This document shows, piece by piece, positions 21,163 through 31,640 of a DNA stretch of 64,000 nt (within the stretch, counting starts at the first letter, position 1; every line of letters starts with the position of its first letter). This DNA is from Gnetum montanum (taxonomy: Eukaryota > Streptophyta > Gnetopsida > Gnetales > Gnetaceae). The position numbers and the translations under genes were made by a program. The stretch spans positions 51,352 to 115,351 of the forward strand of contig MNCI01010387.1 of NCBI GenBank assembly GCA_015680685.1, in the 5' to 3' direction. The notes beneath the pieces were generated by a model. It was given only the letters and a program-made list of their open reading frames with translations, did not search any database and was not told the DNA's origin.

Positions 21163-21990
21163 TGATGAGTTGCATCGATGAGGCCTCGTCGACAAGGCCA
21201 TGCTTGTAGCTGCATTTATGGCATAATAGATTGTAATTGCAGTAGAGCTCTTGCATTTTTTCTATTTGAAAGTTAGAATTTTTCCTCCGAGTGCTTGTGG
21301 TAGGAGTCATTGATTGTACAGATCTTTATTCGAGCATTGTTGTACCTAAGCACAACAATGTGTGTAGCAGTAAAGATGAGCTTTCTAATAAACCTTGCAA
21401 CACTTTGGATAGATTAGCTACTTTATTTATGCATTTACTGTTTCCAATTATTTATTAAATGTTTTCAATTAATAATTAAATATTTTCTATTTATTACATT
21501 AATGAGATAATTAAATGAGATAAATTACACACATAAGTACAACCGCTTCGAGCGTAACACATATTCGCTTAGTAATCCCAATAGCGTTATTACTTGGTAC
21601 ACCTAGTAGCGTAGCACTTGGTCACCCAACAGTGGATACATGGGTTCAGGATGTGTATGGAAAGTGGGAATGGATACTTATGTTAGGGTTAGTTAAATGA
21701 TTAGTTAATTAGTTAATTTAGATTAGTTAATCAAATCCCTTTATATCTGCAATTCAAGCACCCAACTATAAAACATAAAAATGATAAAAATCGAATGCCT
21801 CAATTACACTTAACCATACCAACGAATGTCACAAGTGTAATTGGGAGGACAACGATTAACCTTAAGGCTAGATTCACTTTATGAAGGGCTAGTGCACTGG
21901 AAACAACAAAGTTTGTGGAATTTGACTAGATTGCACATGAACACTTCATGATTCGTATGGTTGGGTGTAGGGGTACCTTGCTGCTCATCA
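21163..21990 (+). repeat. 3' LTR of element A
   Basis: Starts TGATGAGTTGC and ends GCTGCTCATCA. It has lost most of the U3 repeat units and the TATA box present in the 5' copy (compare 2570-2698), but keeps CGATGAGGCCTCGTCGAC. It is directly followed by the target duplication TTGGC and the continuing helicase frame. Confidence 0.85.
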
Positions 21991-21995
21991 TTGGC

Positions 21996-22175
21996 AATAA
22001 AGCTTGTAGCGAACTTTGCAACATCCTCTCTCGGATACTGTAACATGTAGCCATGCATTCTGTTAACAGCTTGTAGGCCAAGCATCTCTAATTTTGTTCT
22101 CAAAAAATGACTTTTTAATAAGAGATGATGGTTTAGGATTTCAAAATCATATTCCTCATGATCCTGCACTTGGGG
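21996..22175 (-). pseudogene. PIF1/Helitron-type helicase, N-terminal part
   Basis: Minus-strand frame HEEYDFEILNHHLLLKSHF, LEMLGLQAVNRMHGYML and YPREDVAKFATSFIAN, ending at element A's target duplication. Removing A and one duplication joins GCC AA to C AAT AAA (A-N-N-K) in phase with SSHSMIVIDRDYST at 2,537 and below. So A split an already existing helicase sequence. Upstream of 22,175 the similarity fades; the helicase's first part is not found. Confidence 0.78.
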
Positions 22176-22201
22176 AGTTACATCGACAAATCAATGAGGT
22201 A

Positions 22202-22274
22202 AAGGATGTAGCTCATTTGGTAGAGCACTCACTTTGCATGTGAGAGGTACAGGGATTGATAATCCACGTCTCCA
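22202..22274 (+). tRNA. tRNA-Ala(TGC) pseudogene
   Basis: A D-arm of GTAGCTCATTTGGTAGAGC type, an anticodon loop CTTTGCATG (TGC) and a near-complete acceptor are clear. The T-loop (GATTGATAATC instead of GTTCGAATC) and the first two acceptor pairs are broken by transitions. Together with the AT-rich (ATA)n run right after it, it may be a dead tRNA gene or the head of a SINE. Confidence 0.65.
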
Positions 22275-22289
22275 ATTATAATAATAATA

Positions 22290-22740
22290 AACCTTTATGC
22301 TCCATTTCCAGAGAACATAAGGCAATAGCCTTAGTTTTAAATTGATTAGACTTAAGATATTCATACATCACTTTTAAATTGATTAGACTTAAGATATTCA
22401 TAAATTGCTGAGTTCTAAAAATAAAACTCTAAACCTTTATGCTCCATTTCCATAGAACATAAGGCCATAGTCTTAGTTTTAAATTGATTAGACTTAAGAT
22501 ATTGATTTGGTGACTCTTAGTAATTCCCAAAAGTAATATTACATATTATTATGAAGAAAATAGCTTAGTCTAAGTTTTAAATTGATTAAACTTAAGATAT
22601 TCGTTTGGTGAGTCTTAGTGATTCTTAAAAACAATACTCTAGATTCTTAGGAAGAAAATGGCTTTCAATATCTTAGGATAGGATTCTAACATTGTTTATG
22701 TTAGTTTTAAATTGATAATACTTAAGATACTCACAAAATC
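22290..22740. repeat. Five-copy AT-rich repeat cluster
   Basis: The core TTTTAAATTGATTAGACTTA followed by AGATATT occurs at 22,335, 22,372, 22,477, 22,575 and 22,705 with small changes. A longer unit (AACCTTTATGCTCCATTTCC and following) is present twice (22,291 and 22,434). Spacing is irregular (37-130 bp), so this is a degenerate array. No coding signal. Confidence 0.7.
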
Positions 22741-22744
22741 ACTT

Positions 22745-23340
22745 AATTTTAATTTTAATTTTAGTAACATTAAAAAACGTTTGCAATGCAAAACATGGCT
22801 TCATAGTGTAATATTAAAAAACATTTGCAATGCATATGGCTAAATTTGATCTATTGTTACTCTTGAAAAAATTTGCGTTTGAAGAACCTTGTTTATGACC
22901 ATGCTTAATAGAAACATGGAAATATTTCCCAAAGCTTTATTAAACTAAAGAAAAGAACCAACGAGAGCATATATATTATGAGAGAGAAGATTTTTGTATA
23001 TATAAACTATTATGAAGCCTAAGGGGAGATTTTTTGAGGGAAGCCCCTCTTAAATTTTTTTTTTAAAAAAGAAAAAACCTCAAACCATCTTTCATCTTGA
23101 TGTCAACATGCAATAAATCTTTAAATGGACTACATAGGCTTTTGGTAAAATAACAACAAATGCCTTTACCAACAAAAGAAATATAACCTACAACAAAATC
23201 ATTACAAAAATAATAAATGAAACCTTAACATTTGTTTATGAAAACTAACAACCCCTACAAATAGAAGAACATTGTCATTTCAAGGGGTAAATCTCCACAA
23301 CTGACTTCAATCCAACATTACCCTTCATGTTAAACTCAGT
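22745..23340. other. No recognisable feature
   Basis: AT-rich DNA with homopolymer runs (a poly-T/poly-A stretch at 23,055-23,085). No frame, repeat or RNA gene could be supported. Confidence 0.5.
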
Positions 23341-23349
23341 AATCTGCTG

Positions 23350-23590
23350 CTATTCATACACCCATTCTTGTAATAATGATGGGAGAGTATCGTTAATCAC
23401 GGATCCTGCACGTGGTTGCTGCACCTGCCCCAACATTTGCATGCCGAAGCCGGCCCTCGCGGGCTTTTCGTCACCGTAACCATCGTGGCATCCTGCTTCG
23501 CTCTGCGTGAAAGCCTTGCCCACCATCATTGCACCCAGTGCCATCGCTCTAGCCTGATCCGCTGTGCAAAGCTAGAGCCAATAGAATACC
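23350..23590 (-). CDS. Unrecognised GC-richer reading frame, possible exon
   Basis: The minus frame reads TADQARAMALGAMMVGKAFT, then HDGYGDEKPARAGFGMQMLG and DTLPSLLQEWVYE, and after one stop QQITEFNMKGNVGLKSVV. The composition is protein-like and GC-rich compared with its surroundings, and the frame lies head-to-head with the proline-rich protein gene. I do not recognise the family. It may be an exon of a lost gene, a captured fragment, or simply the GC-rich promoter of the neighbour read backwards. Confidence 0.3.
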
Positions 23591-23619
23591 CCGTTGCCTC
23601 GGCTCTGTCGCTATAAATA
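23408..23619 (+). promoter_or_regulatory. Promoter region of the proline-rich protein gene
   Basis: A G-box CACGTG near 23,410 and TATAAATA at 23,612-23,619, 47 bases before the ATG at 23,666, in locally GC-rich DNA. The spacing is normal for a plant RNA polymerase II promoter with a short leader. Confidence 0.55.
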
Positions 23620-23665
23620 CCAAACACAAGACATAATTCCAAACCATCAAATCGAAAAAGCCAAA

Positions 23666-24027
23666 ATGGCTTCAGCAGCAGCCACGGGAAGTATGCTCAT
23701 GCTACTCTTCATAGTAATTACAGCAGCAGTAGCAGCTGCTCCAGTGGTAGCGGATTCTGATTCTGAGGAGGCTGCTGCTGCATACGCCTACAAATTGCCA
23801 CCGCTGTCGTCGCCCAAAGAGGAGCTGTCTCCGGAAAACAAAGAACCTTGTCCTCCTCCGCTGGAACACAGTCGCCCTTTCCCCAACATCTCCCGTCGTA
23901 TAAACCACTGATGTCGACAAAAAAGCCACCGCCTTCACAGAAGGTGTCCCCGGTTTTTCCAAAGTCGCTGCACCACTAGTACCAGTATAAATCGCCTCCT
24001 CCTCCACCCCTTTCTTCTCCTTACTAA
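23666..24027 (+). pseudogene. Small secreted proline-rich (PRP/extensin-like) cell-wall protein, broken
   Basis: ATG in a good context (CAAAATGGCTTC). Residues 1-29 form a signal peptide (MASAAATGSMLML..VITAAVAAA). The mature part starts with an acidic/Ala stretch, then LPPLSSPKEELSPENKEPCP. The first frame stops at 23,911. In another frame from about 23,875, PRP-like sequence goes on (SPFPQHLPSYKPLM, KKPPPSQKVSPVFPK), has one in-frame TAG, and ends YKSPPPPPLSSPY with stop 24,025-24,027. So one frameshift and one stop break a ~120-residue protein. Known relatives are secreted and cross-linked in the wall. An assembly or sequencing error at the frameshift is possible. Confidence 0.65.
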
Positions 24028-24980
24028 GTACTAACAATGTAGCCGTCCATCCACCTACCGTTAAGAGTCTGCTTTTACTTTGCAAGTCTTCATGTCTCTA
24101 ACCACTTTGCATAATCCCATCATATCAAGTAGCGTCTTCATCTATTGTAGAAATAACTTGTCTGATGTTGCCCTTGTTTCTATTTCTGTTTTTGTCTCGA
24201 TCAAGTTTAATGTATACGACCATAGCACTTTTTTTTGTTTTCGTTGAGGTTTCCTGTTTTCTCAAGTTGATAAGCACGCAGAAGCAAAATATTGTCATTA
24301 TCCATATCCCTTAATGAACGAGGTTTGCTACTGTTGCATCTAATGTTTCGTTACGTACGTACATTAAACAATGAACAAGGTTTGCTGTCCGTTAGTGGCG
24401 AAAAAAGCTGCCTCTGTTGTCCATTGCTGTGCCTTGCTGTGCCTCTGCTGACTGTTGTTGCAGGTGCTTCACTCGTGGTAGTGTGCCAGTAGAGAGTAAA
24501 AGGCGTAGAGTAAAAGGCGTCCATATCCGCGTAGGTGTTTGGGGTGCCGATGAAGGCTCTTAGGGGCCATGCTTTAGCATCGCCATCTTCGCCAATGCGG
24601 CTGTCTCTGCTAGCACCGCTACGCTCTTGTGGGTCTGTGATGTTGGGACATTGCTACGGTTCCTCGTCCACAGTTGCTATTGTGATGTGCCTATGGCGTA
24701 GTTGTGGCATTACGTAGGTGTGGCGTGATGTGGCATGTCATGGTGTCACATGGCAATGATGTGGCATGTTGTGTTGTTATGTGGTAAGGGTGACAAACTT
24801 TTCTTCCCTCCCACCCTCCATAGCATTAGACACGTTGACCTCTCAGCTAAAATTAAGTCCGTAGCTAATGATTGAAATGATTATTTACACTTCCATATAT
24901 GTACTTTGTTTAGTGAAACCCTTTAGGTATGGGTGGCGGAATACAGAAATAATTGTAATACACTGTAAGATATAGTTTAA
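24028..24980. other. No recognisable gene
   Basis: Possible 3' region of the proline-rich gene, then a TGGCATG/TGTGGCAT-rich low-complexity stretch (24,690-24,785). Short frames here are not protein-like. Confidence 0.45.
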
Positions 24981-24984
24981 TTAA

Positions 24985-25190
24985 TAACTAAATTAAACCT
25001 TTCATTGGAGATGAAACTTTTTACTTCAACATTGTTAATTAGAATTAAACTTTTAATTGGATTTTTGAAATCAAGAGAATTAAAGTACATTTTAATATCA
25101 AAATTTTATAATTCAACATTATTCTCTAGAATTAAACCTTCAATTTGGAGCTTACGTAGTTTTCAAACCAAGAAAATCAAATTTATAATT
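24985..25190. repeat. Tandem duplication, period about 87 bp
   Basis: TTCAACATT..TAGAATTAAAC at 25,025 recurs at 25,112 with ATTGG/TTTGGA and AATCAAGAGAATTAAA-type flanks. A partial third unit (AATTAAACCTTTCATTGG) lies at 24,991. Non-coding. Confidence 0.6.
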
Positions 25191-25406
25191 TAGAGCTTTC
25201 AATTCAAGAATTTTATTATTAAGTTACCACCTCATTGTTTGGTGTATCATATTTAGTGTTAACTATACCATGTTTAGTGAACCCTATGTACCTTGTTAAG
25301 TGTTTATAGTTGGGTGATGATTTGAAATAGTTTTTAATGCACTCTAAACCTACTTGATCCTATAGATATTATAATATAGGTATATTCTAGTTTATTGTAT
25401 AAATAT

Positions 25407-27088
25407 TATAGCGACCGAAAATGTCGGAGGTTGGAATGGTACACCAAGAGGTTCGCAATCATATAGCTTGGACCTTGTGTTTGCGTGAGGGCTTGCTGTA
25501 AACGAAAGCGGGGTGCCCAGAATAGTCTTGTCGATCGAACTGGGACTTATGGGATGTTACGCCAAAAGGAATGCTAAGGGTTTGCACAGTGTTTGCAATG
25601 TCCACGGTGTTAACTAAGGTGAGTGTAGTTGATGTTTTTGGTGCAAATGCATGAATATGTGCTGAAAAATAGTGAAAATGCAAGTAAAATGCTAGAATGT
25701 GAGTAAAAATGCCATAAATTGCACAAAGAGTGAGCAAGAGAGAAATTGGTGCTACCCCAAATTGGGGGTGGCGATGTGGGCCGTGGGTGGCAGGGGAGCA
25801 TATCTANGTGAAATTTGTGCCTATCGGGTTGTCTATCGTAGTGTCCTATGGGCTGTGGTGTTCTGTGATGTGCAAGGAGGTGTGCAATGGTGTTGTAGTG
25901 GTGTGCAATGGTGCCAAGTGCTATCCCAAAGTTCGCCAAAATGCCAAGCATGCTTGGATGCCAAATGCAAAAATGCTAGTTGAATGCAAGAATTGTTAAC
26001 CCCTACAATATGAAATGTTGGAGTATTTATAAGCCTAGGGGTTAGTGTGAATCGTGGATTGGGCACCACATGACAGAGGGGTAATTGGGACTACGCTAGC
26101 CCCAACTATGCTCCCATCGAAGTAAATGGTGTTTTATTAGTATGCTCCAATGGACCCTGTGAGACTGCTAGACTGTGACTACGCTACCAAGACTGCATAT
26201 GCAAGTGTCAAATAGACCACCATGTACCTAAAAATAATGCAAAACAGTATAGTTTGGAGACTATGTTCCGAGACTATGTTATCCACTCTCTCAAGTGGTG
26301 TCAAGTGTAGGTAAAATTTAGGGGGAAAATGGGGGATGTAAACGAGGTGCAAATTGCTAATCTTGCTTATCGAGGGAATGTTGGAGTTGAGATGAAGGCT
26401 GATGTGTTGAGTCCTAGAGGCTTTTGAAGGTAGTTTTGCATGACTATGCTAACTATGCTATGGAGAGTAGTCTCAGAGATGAGAGCATAGCCTTGACACT
26501 TAAAAAATATGGTAAAATTGATGTCTTCCTACAGATTATGTTGACTACACTATGGAGTGTAGTCCCAAAGGTGAGAGCATGGCCTTGACACTTAGGAAAA
26601 ATCTAGCAAAATTGATGTCTTCTTGCAGACTATGTAGACTATGCTCTGGAGTGTAGTAGGGAGCATAGTCTTAGAAGTTAGAAAATTTGCCAAACTCTTT
26701 CTTCCATGCCAAGATAGCTTGATAGCTTTTGGTAGAAGTTCTACCAAAATATTTTTTCCATCCCAAGTAAGCTTGATAGCTCTTGGCTTAACACTTAGGC
26801 AAATCTACAAAATTGGCCTTTGGTGTATTGACTACATTGACTATGCTTTGGAGTGTAGTCTCGGTAAGGAGAGCATAGTCCAACCCTTAGAAAAATTTGT
26901 AGCTATTGTCGACACTTAGAAAAATCTTGGAAATTTGGTCCTATGTTGCAATCTATGCTGACTACACTTTGGAGTGTATTCCCAATAGTGGGGAAAGTAG
27001 GCCCAACAATTAGGAAAAATTTGCCTAGTTTTGACACTTAGAAAAATTTGTAGCTGAGACCTAGTGGCCCAAATTTGGTGATATTTCA
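25407..27088 (-). repeat. 3' LTR of element C
   Basis: In plus orientation it starts TATAGCGACCGAAAATG (D has TGTAGCAACTGAAAACG) and ends TGATATTTCA. It contains ~100 bp units with perfect inverted repeats such as GACTACACT-ATGG-AGTGTAGTC (26,543-26,564). A single n at 25,807 marks a spot where ~105 bp found in the other LTR (33,056-33,160) is missing. Confidence 0.85.
26440..27000. repeat. Inverted-repeat-bearing tandem units in LTR of C
   Basis: Units of roughly 95-115 bp, each with a hairpin GACTAnnCT-ATGG/CTGG-AGnnTAGTC and the phrase TTGACACTTA-AAAAAT. They start near 26,440, 26,535, 26,630, 26,820 and 26,950. The right LTR has the same array (33,785-34,230). The hairpin arms are the most constant part. 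Confidence 0.65.
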
Positions 27089-27102
27089 TTGGCCCCTCTT
27101 TG
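27089..27102 (-). other. Polypurine tract of element C
   Basis: Minus strand AACAAAGAGGGGCCAA abuts the LTR end. D has the same tract (plus TTGGCCCCTCTTTG at 54,315). Confidence 0.65.
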
Positions 27103-29370
27103 TTGATGTTTGGAGGAGTGGTTCGAGAGACATCAACAAAGAATGACAAAAAAACCACAATAGGATTGACACTAACATTGCCCGTTGGTACCCAATTAGA
27201 GGTTGCTTTACCATGCTCAAGAGTGTTGAGGGTAATGGTATGTTGGAGATAAAGGATGTAGGGAATATGTTGGGGGATAACAAGGCAATGAAATGCAAAC
27301 AATATGATACTACAAGATGTGAAGTGAGCATGGCTAATGGTGATCATGGCACCAAGGTGGCTTGTCACCAAAATAGTAATCTCTCATCGAAATGCTTATA
27401 AGAGAGTCAACGTTGATGGTACCAAAATGGGTTGCCCTTGAAATTGTGACCTCTTGTCAAAGTGCTTATGAGAAGGTCAGCGCAGATTCAGGGTTGGACC
27501 TGTTGTGAAATTGTAGCTCTACTAATTTTTTCTTGGGAACATGTTTTGCCTTATTCTCTCTTTGCCTTTTTTATTTTTGGTTGTGAGGTGAACTTGCTTT
27601 GGGTTCTACACATTGCGAAATGCTAGCTGCGGGATGCTTTCCATCAAATGAACTGCATGCCACCTAATGGGCTTTGCTTTAGTGCAACCATTTCATGTTT
27701 GTAGGATAGGTGTTTCCTCCCTGAGATGAGTTGCATTACATCTGCTTGGGCTTTGACCAGCCCATAAATGTTCCCTTTGGGATGAGTTGTGTTACATCTT
27801 GTATGGGTTCTACGGTTGGCTTAGAGAAAGTGCCATGTGCATGAAAGGGATTTTCAAGCTTGGTGATGCAGGGGAAGGTGGGAAAATGCAAGGATAAATG
27901 CAAGTAGGCTATAATGGGGTAAATAGGGATGTGCATTCTTGAGTGGCTTAGTTAGTCCAATCATGCACATCAGAGCAACATGGTGGCTTTCTGTCGCAAT
28001 GAGATGCATCTTTGCACGATTGTCTCAAGGGCTTCATCCTGCAAATACAATGAAGAGAAAATAAGAAAACAACCACACCATAGGAGATGAGAGTAAACTA
28101 CTGGATGCGAGGATGCTACAAGTGCTACAATAGCTAGACCAATTGCAAGTGCTTGAAGAGTTAGTAAAGGTGCTGGGGTGATGACACTGCAATTGCTCGA
28201 AAGGGTTGTGTTGATGATGAGAGCTTAAAGCACTAGCGACATGCCCAAGGTCGGTAATGCTGCAAGTGTGGCTTGGAGCTAGTAGTGTTGGTGACCATGG
28301 CAGGAGCTCCGGAAGGTTAGCAAAATGCCCAAGGATGGTTATGGAAGATCAATAAAATGCCAGGGGGAAATAATGCTGCAAATGTTCCAAAGGCCTCTCC
28401 CAATGATAGGAAATCCATTTTGGAATAGTAGTGTCCCCGCCCCATCCACAAGATGTAGGTAGATGGTGTGATGTTGGAAGTATTATCGCTTGCTTGTCCA
28501 CAGAACTATGTGTGTTGAACTACAAACCTAGTTTAAGGTCTTGGCAGACCATGATGTGCTAGTTTATAGTCCTGGTAGACTGCTGAGTGCTAGTTTAACA
28601 TCATAGTGGATGGTGGTTGTTGTGTTACTTTAATATCATGAAATAAGGACGAGTTATGCTAGTTTATTGTTGTAGTGGACTAGTGGTTTGGTTGCTAGTT
28701 TAATGTCATAGAGGATGAATGCTTTGCCAATTTAGAGTCATAACCAACTTTGCTTACCTTGCTTTGTCATGATGTGGCATTGTGTGCATAGTCATGCTAT
28801 GTGCCTGCAAGATCCTGCAAAAATCAACTAGAAAAACAACATTAAGCGACAACTATGTAAGAAAGTTAAAATGCACAAATGAAAGGAGAGTAATGCAAAA
28901 ATTGATAGTTTTAGGCTATTCTGGGTTGCAGATGCTAGTTGAAGGACATTTCAGGCCATGGTGCTAGTTTAAGGCCATAGTGGACCATGACATTGCTAGG
29001 TTAAGGCCATGGTAGGTCACACATTATTTTTTTAATTTTAATGCTTTATGATTTTCATGTGTTTTGATGTTTTTCAAATGCAATGCATGAGCTATGTAAA
29101 TAGATGCGTGAACAAAGCAAAAATGCACGAACAAAGCAAAATAATGTGTAAGCTAAGTAAATAGGTGAAAGATAAATATGTAGACTAGTGTAATGTAGGC
29201 AAAAGTAAAAAATGCGGAGATCGTGACAGCAAAGGGTGGGTAGGTGCCTAGTGTATTTTTAGCCATGGGAGTGTCTTGATCACATAGTTACTTCCTAAAT
29301 GGGTGTGGATTAGGATGTGCATAGGGTCTAGGGTCCTCTGGAAGGTTGTTAGCCTTAGGTGCTGCGTTTG
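27103..29370 (-). other. 3' internal region of C, no pol; contains CTAGTTTA-hairpin repeats
   Basis: No RT, RNase H or integrase motif in either strand. From 28,525 to 29,010 there are at least eight dispersed copies of GCTAGTTTAnGGTC-N6-GACC-type repeats (for example GGTC-TTGGCA-GACC near 28,538 and CATC-ATAGTG-GATG near 28,592). Confidence 0.6.
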
Positions 29371-29373
29371 TTG

Positions 29374-29724
29374 TCATAGGTATGCCACTAAGAAGCTCCA
29401 CCTCTGACACTTGTTCCATGTCTCTGTTGTGGTTGGCCTAATCTCGTCTGTTAAGCCTAGCTTATTAATGATAGTGTATGGAACTACATTTTTTGTTGCA
29501 CCATCATCAACATGAACCTTGTAGATTTTGCACTGCCCAATAAGTATGCTACTAGACAATGGAGCTATTGTGACCTCCCCTCGTTTAGGGTTGACCTTAA
29601 TTACTTCATCATGATAGGCTAGGGATGTTGAACTCAATTCTTGTGGTGTAGGAGGTAAGATCACTAGACGGATGGCATTCTCATCCACAGGGATGTCCTT
29701 CATGATAAGAATGAAGACCAACAT
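29374..29724 (-). pseudogene. Aspartic protease of element C
   Basis: Minus frame with LILPPTPQEL-type lead-in, KVHVDDGATKNVVPYTII and NKLGL: the active-site D-D-G followed by A, and the hydrophobic flap-type context of Ty3/gypsy proteases. The open stretch is 116 codons. The downstream pol is absent. Catalytic Asp and Gly are present, so activity of the domain itself is not excluded, though the fusion to gag has stops. Confidence 0.7.
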
Positions 29725-30439
29725 CTAGGCTAGTGCATGGTAGTGAGAAAATGAGGTCATGACCAGGTCATATAACCTTAGTGTTTTGTTTTTCTACTTG
29801 AGCATTTATTTCACTTGGGCTAGTTCATCCACGAAGTCCTTGTCATTGGCCATTGTGTTTTCCTTGACCTCCTCCATGCAATTTGAGTGACAGATCTCTT
29901 GCAGAGGAGACTTAGGCTTGGTTTTCTTGGCTTGCTTGTGGTGGCCTTTACATAAGCCATGGGGGTTGTGAGGTGTTCATTTGGCCTCTTGTATTGCCAT
30001 TTGAGAGGTCTACTTGGGTTGCTAGTGGGGTTGGCCCTTGGAGGAGAAGGGACTGAGATGTTGCCCACTATCAAGCTTTGGGTAGCTGCAAGGCCAGCGT
30101 GTTGTGGCATCCTAATGACAAACGGTTGTTTGGAAGTTGTTACATGGCCAGCTTGTCATGGCACCTTGATGATGGAGGGTTGCTTAGCAATTGTTGTTGC
30201 TACATCATGCTAGTTTAATGTCTTAGTAGATAATTGTTGTAGGACCATAACAATGAAGAGTGTTGTGGGTGCTCGAGGTGGTACTTTGACCGCAAAGGGG
30301 GCCTCTTGCTTATGGAGGCTGAGGAGACCTTTGTGCTATTGGGAGGCACTCAAACCACAAAAGGCTGCTTCATTGATGTTGACTTACCATCCATGTTGAT
30401 GGTGTTGATGACATAGGTGGCATCATCCATATTGGGCTG

Positions 30440-31640
30440 GTTTGCCATGTCAAGCACTAGTTGGTCCCTTTCTATCATTCTTTGCAAATTTTTCTACAAA
30501 GCTTGATAGAAGTCCATACTGTGACCAAACATTTGGTGGTAATGACAAAATTGGTCTAGCTTGAAGTGTTATGGGATCGGGGACTCATTGGGTGTTGCTG
30601 AGGTAGGATTCCTTAGCAAATTATAGTAACTATTGTGTTGGTTGTGGGTAGTCTCTGATACTTTCTTGTATTGGATTTACCTGGCTTTCAAGAGTTTCTC
30701 TAGTAGTTCGGAGGGTTTCATCAGCAATAGGGTGTACTTTGAATGATTCTTGCACTCAAAGTGATGCCTTGGAGCAACTTGTGTTATGGCCCCTATTTTT
30801 GTAGGCAAGTTGGTGCCAGAATTAGCAACTTTATGAGTTGGGGCTTTAGGTTGCTTAACCATTGAGCCTTGGTTGGTTGCCTTGGTTGTTGTGGCTATGG
30901 TTGCAACTATTGTATTTTGCTTGTACTTGTGCTATTTTTTGTAGGTGACATAGGCTAGGTTATTGCTTTCTTGTGCTACCTCCTCTATGCCCTTCGTTTG
31001 GAAGAAGGCTTGGCTAAGAGACTTTGGGGCCAAGTAGTATAGTTTGGACTTTATGAAGTCATTCACTGCACCCTTAAATATGGCCAAGAGGTGAGTCTCT
31101 ACTATTCGTGCATTTCATTCAATGTGGTGCTCTAGCATTTGAAAAATTTTGGCATGGGCTCTAGGGGCCCCTACTTGACTTGCATGAGCTGATCGAGGAT
31201 TGCTTCAAACTTTATGTTATATTTTAAGCACATCATGAACTGGCTTAGGAGATCCTCCAAAGAGCAGATAAATGCCTTGGGTAGCGCATGGTACCAGTCG
31301 AGGGCATTACTAGTTAGGGACATAGGAAAGATGTGCATGATGGCATGCAACCAGGCTTATAGCAATAGGCACTTGGACCTAAAGGAGACCAAGTGTACAT
31401 TGGGATCACCCTCACTATTGTACTTGGTGAGTCGAGGAAGCATGATCCCAGTTGGCAAGGTTAGGGGTGGGACCACAGGACTTATGGGATCATCTTGGTA
31501 AAAATCCACCACCTTGATGGTTTCAAAGGAGGTAGCTTTGAGTCATTTAATCTCCTTTGTCAAACTTTGGATCAACTAGAATGCCTAATCCAAGCTTGGG
31601 GATGTGCCAACTAGTTACATTGACTGGGCTCATGTTGGTT
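30440..31640 (-). pseudogene. gag of element C
   Basis: The minus strand reads LPRLTKYNSEGDPNVHLVSF, then HIFPMSLTSNALDWYHALP (gypsy gag core), LLSQFMMCLKYN, QLMQVK.GPLEP, and further on YHQMFGHSMDFYQAL, a knuckle-like stretch, with KNLQRMIERDQLVLD. Stops and frameshifts are frequent. It resembles Tat-type gag rather than the gag of A, N and P. Confidence 0.7.

Larger units (their letters stand above)
2543..21990 (+). mobile_element. Element A: Ty3/gypsy LTR retrotransposon, Athila/Tat branch, host to two nested elements
   Basis: LTRs lie at 2543-3482 and 21163-21990, flanked by TTGGT (2538-2542) and TTGGC (21991-21995), a 5 bp target duplication differing by one C/T change. The PBS, gag, protease, RT and RNase H are plus strand, followed by a coiled-coil ORF. 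Integrase is missing: after RNase H (about 19,150) the sequence jumps near 19,215 into the middle of the extra ORF, judged against element P. Many stops sit where the relatives have Q, R or W codons, so it is old. It carries insertions B (5324-8976, in gag) and N (11883-18998, in RNase H). FMDDFSTYG and a tRNA-Asp-like PBS support the Athila/Tat placement. Confidence 0.88.

Noticed and set aside
22202-22274. Functional tRNA-Ala gene
   Set aside because: The T-loop and acceptor pairs are broken by several transitions, so it is called a pseudogene.
24292-24717. Two short plus frames of 60-66 codons
   Set aside because: Low-complexity Leu/Cys/Val-rich readings without start context, homology or splice signals.
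25699-26069. Three overlapping frames in the LTR of C
   Set aside because: They lie in LTR sequence, cross an n, and share no homology with proteins; the right LTR does not keep them open.
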